The position numbers and the translations under genes were made by a program. This document shows positions 63,885-64,000 of a stretch of DNA of 64,000 nt, one piece after another (position 1 is the stretch's first letter; every line of letters begins with the position of its first letter). The notes beneath the pieces are model-generated. The model did no database searches. It was not told the origin of the DNA and worked only from the letters and a program-made list of their open reading frames with translations. The stretch is taken from the NCBI GenBank assembly GCA_037447605.1, contig CM074806.1:4833287-4897286 (forward strand). The letters run 5' to 3'. The stretch comes from Zygnema circumcarinatum. Its lineage: Eukaryota > Streptophyta > Zygnematophyceae > Zygnematales > Zygnemataceae.

Positions 63885-64000
63885 CTGGCAGGCTGGCTGG
63901 GTCGGTGGGTGGGTGTGTTGCGTGGTGTGGACACGGAGTTGAGCCAGCTCGCCCAAGTGACTGAGTTGTCGCGGACCACCGCACGCTCGCGGGAGCCCAC
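63568..64000. repeat. 3' flank of golgin gene with (GGCA)n microsatellite
   Basis: The 3' UTR begins after 63567, with AATAAA at about 63580. At 63832-63893 a GGCA tetranucleotide repeats about 14-15 times, passing into GGCT and GGGT variants. No further gene is supported before the window ends. Confidence 0.85.

Overview
The window is nuclear DNA from a streptophyte, meaning a charophyte green alga or an early-diverging land plant. The evidence is spliced genes with GT-AG (and some GC-AG) introns plus a plant gene set: an expansin, plastid-type serine hydroxymethyltransferase, a RESISTANCE TO PHYTOPHTHORA 1-like plastid membrane protein, cytosolic mevalonate kinase, a GC6/MAG4-type golgin, XRCC3, a ZFC3H1/RED1-type exosome adaptor and plant-type cytosolic leucyl-tRNA synthetase. 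I cannot name the species. All exon models were assembled by eye from open frames, splice signals, intron phase and remembered protein families, so single exon borders may be off by a few bases.

Layout. 1-655: arm of a Mutator-like (MULE) foldback element cut by the window edge. 1730-3347 (-): secreted expansin with an unusual basic proline-rich tail. 5239-5985 (+): possible small two-exon gene. 7447-17003 (+): large ZFC3H1-like zinc-finger protein, with a 16-copy 8-bp repeat just upstream. 18578-23072 (-): plastid SHMT, 12 exons. 23981-26120 (-): plant metallophosphoesterase. 27312-28320 (+): unrecognised protein sharing a 1.2-kb intergenic region with the phosphoesterase. 30458-33408 (-): mevalonate kinase with large insertions. 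33520-34544: deleted MULE just upstream of its start. 36269-37695 (-): RPH1-like. 38329-49995 (-): cytosolic LeuRS, 33 exons, whose frame runs on into a C-terminal GST-like domain. 50285-54765: decayed autonomous-type MULE with long terminal inverted repeats, itself hit by a Tourist-like MITE. 56051-57043 (-): intronless XRCC3. 57271-63567 (+): p115/Uso1-type golgin, 19 exons, head-to-head with XRCC3.

The genes are housekeeping functions (nuclear RNA surveillance, one-carbon metabolism, isoprenoid synthesis, translation, DNA repair, ER-Golgi traffic) and do not form one pathway. The most unusual points are the LeuRS-GST fusion, the enlarged mevalonate kinase, the expansin tail, a seemingly high share of GC-AG introns, and three MULE-family insertions in different states of decay.
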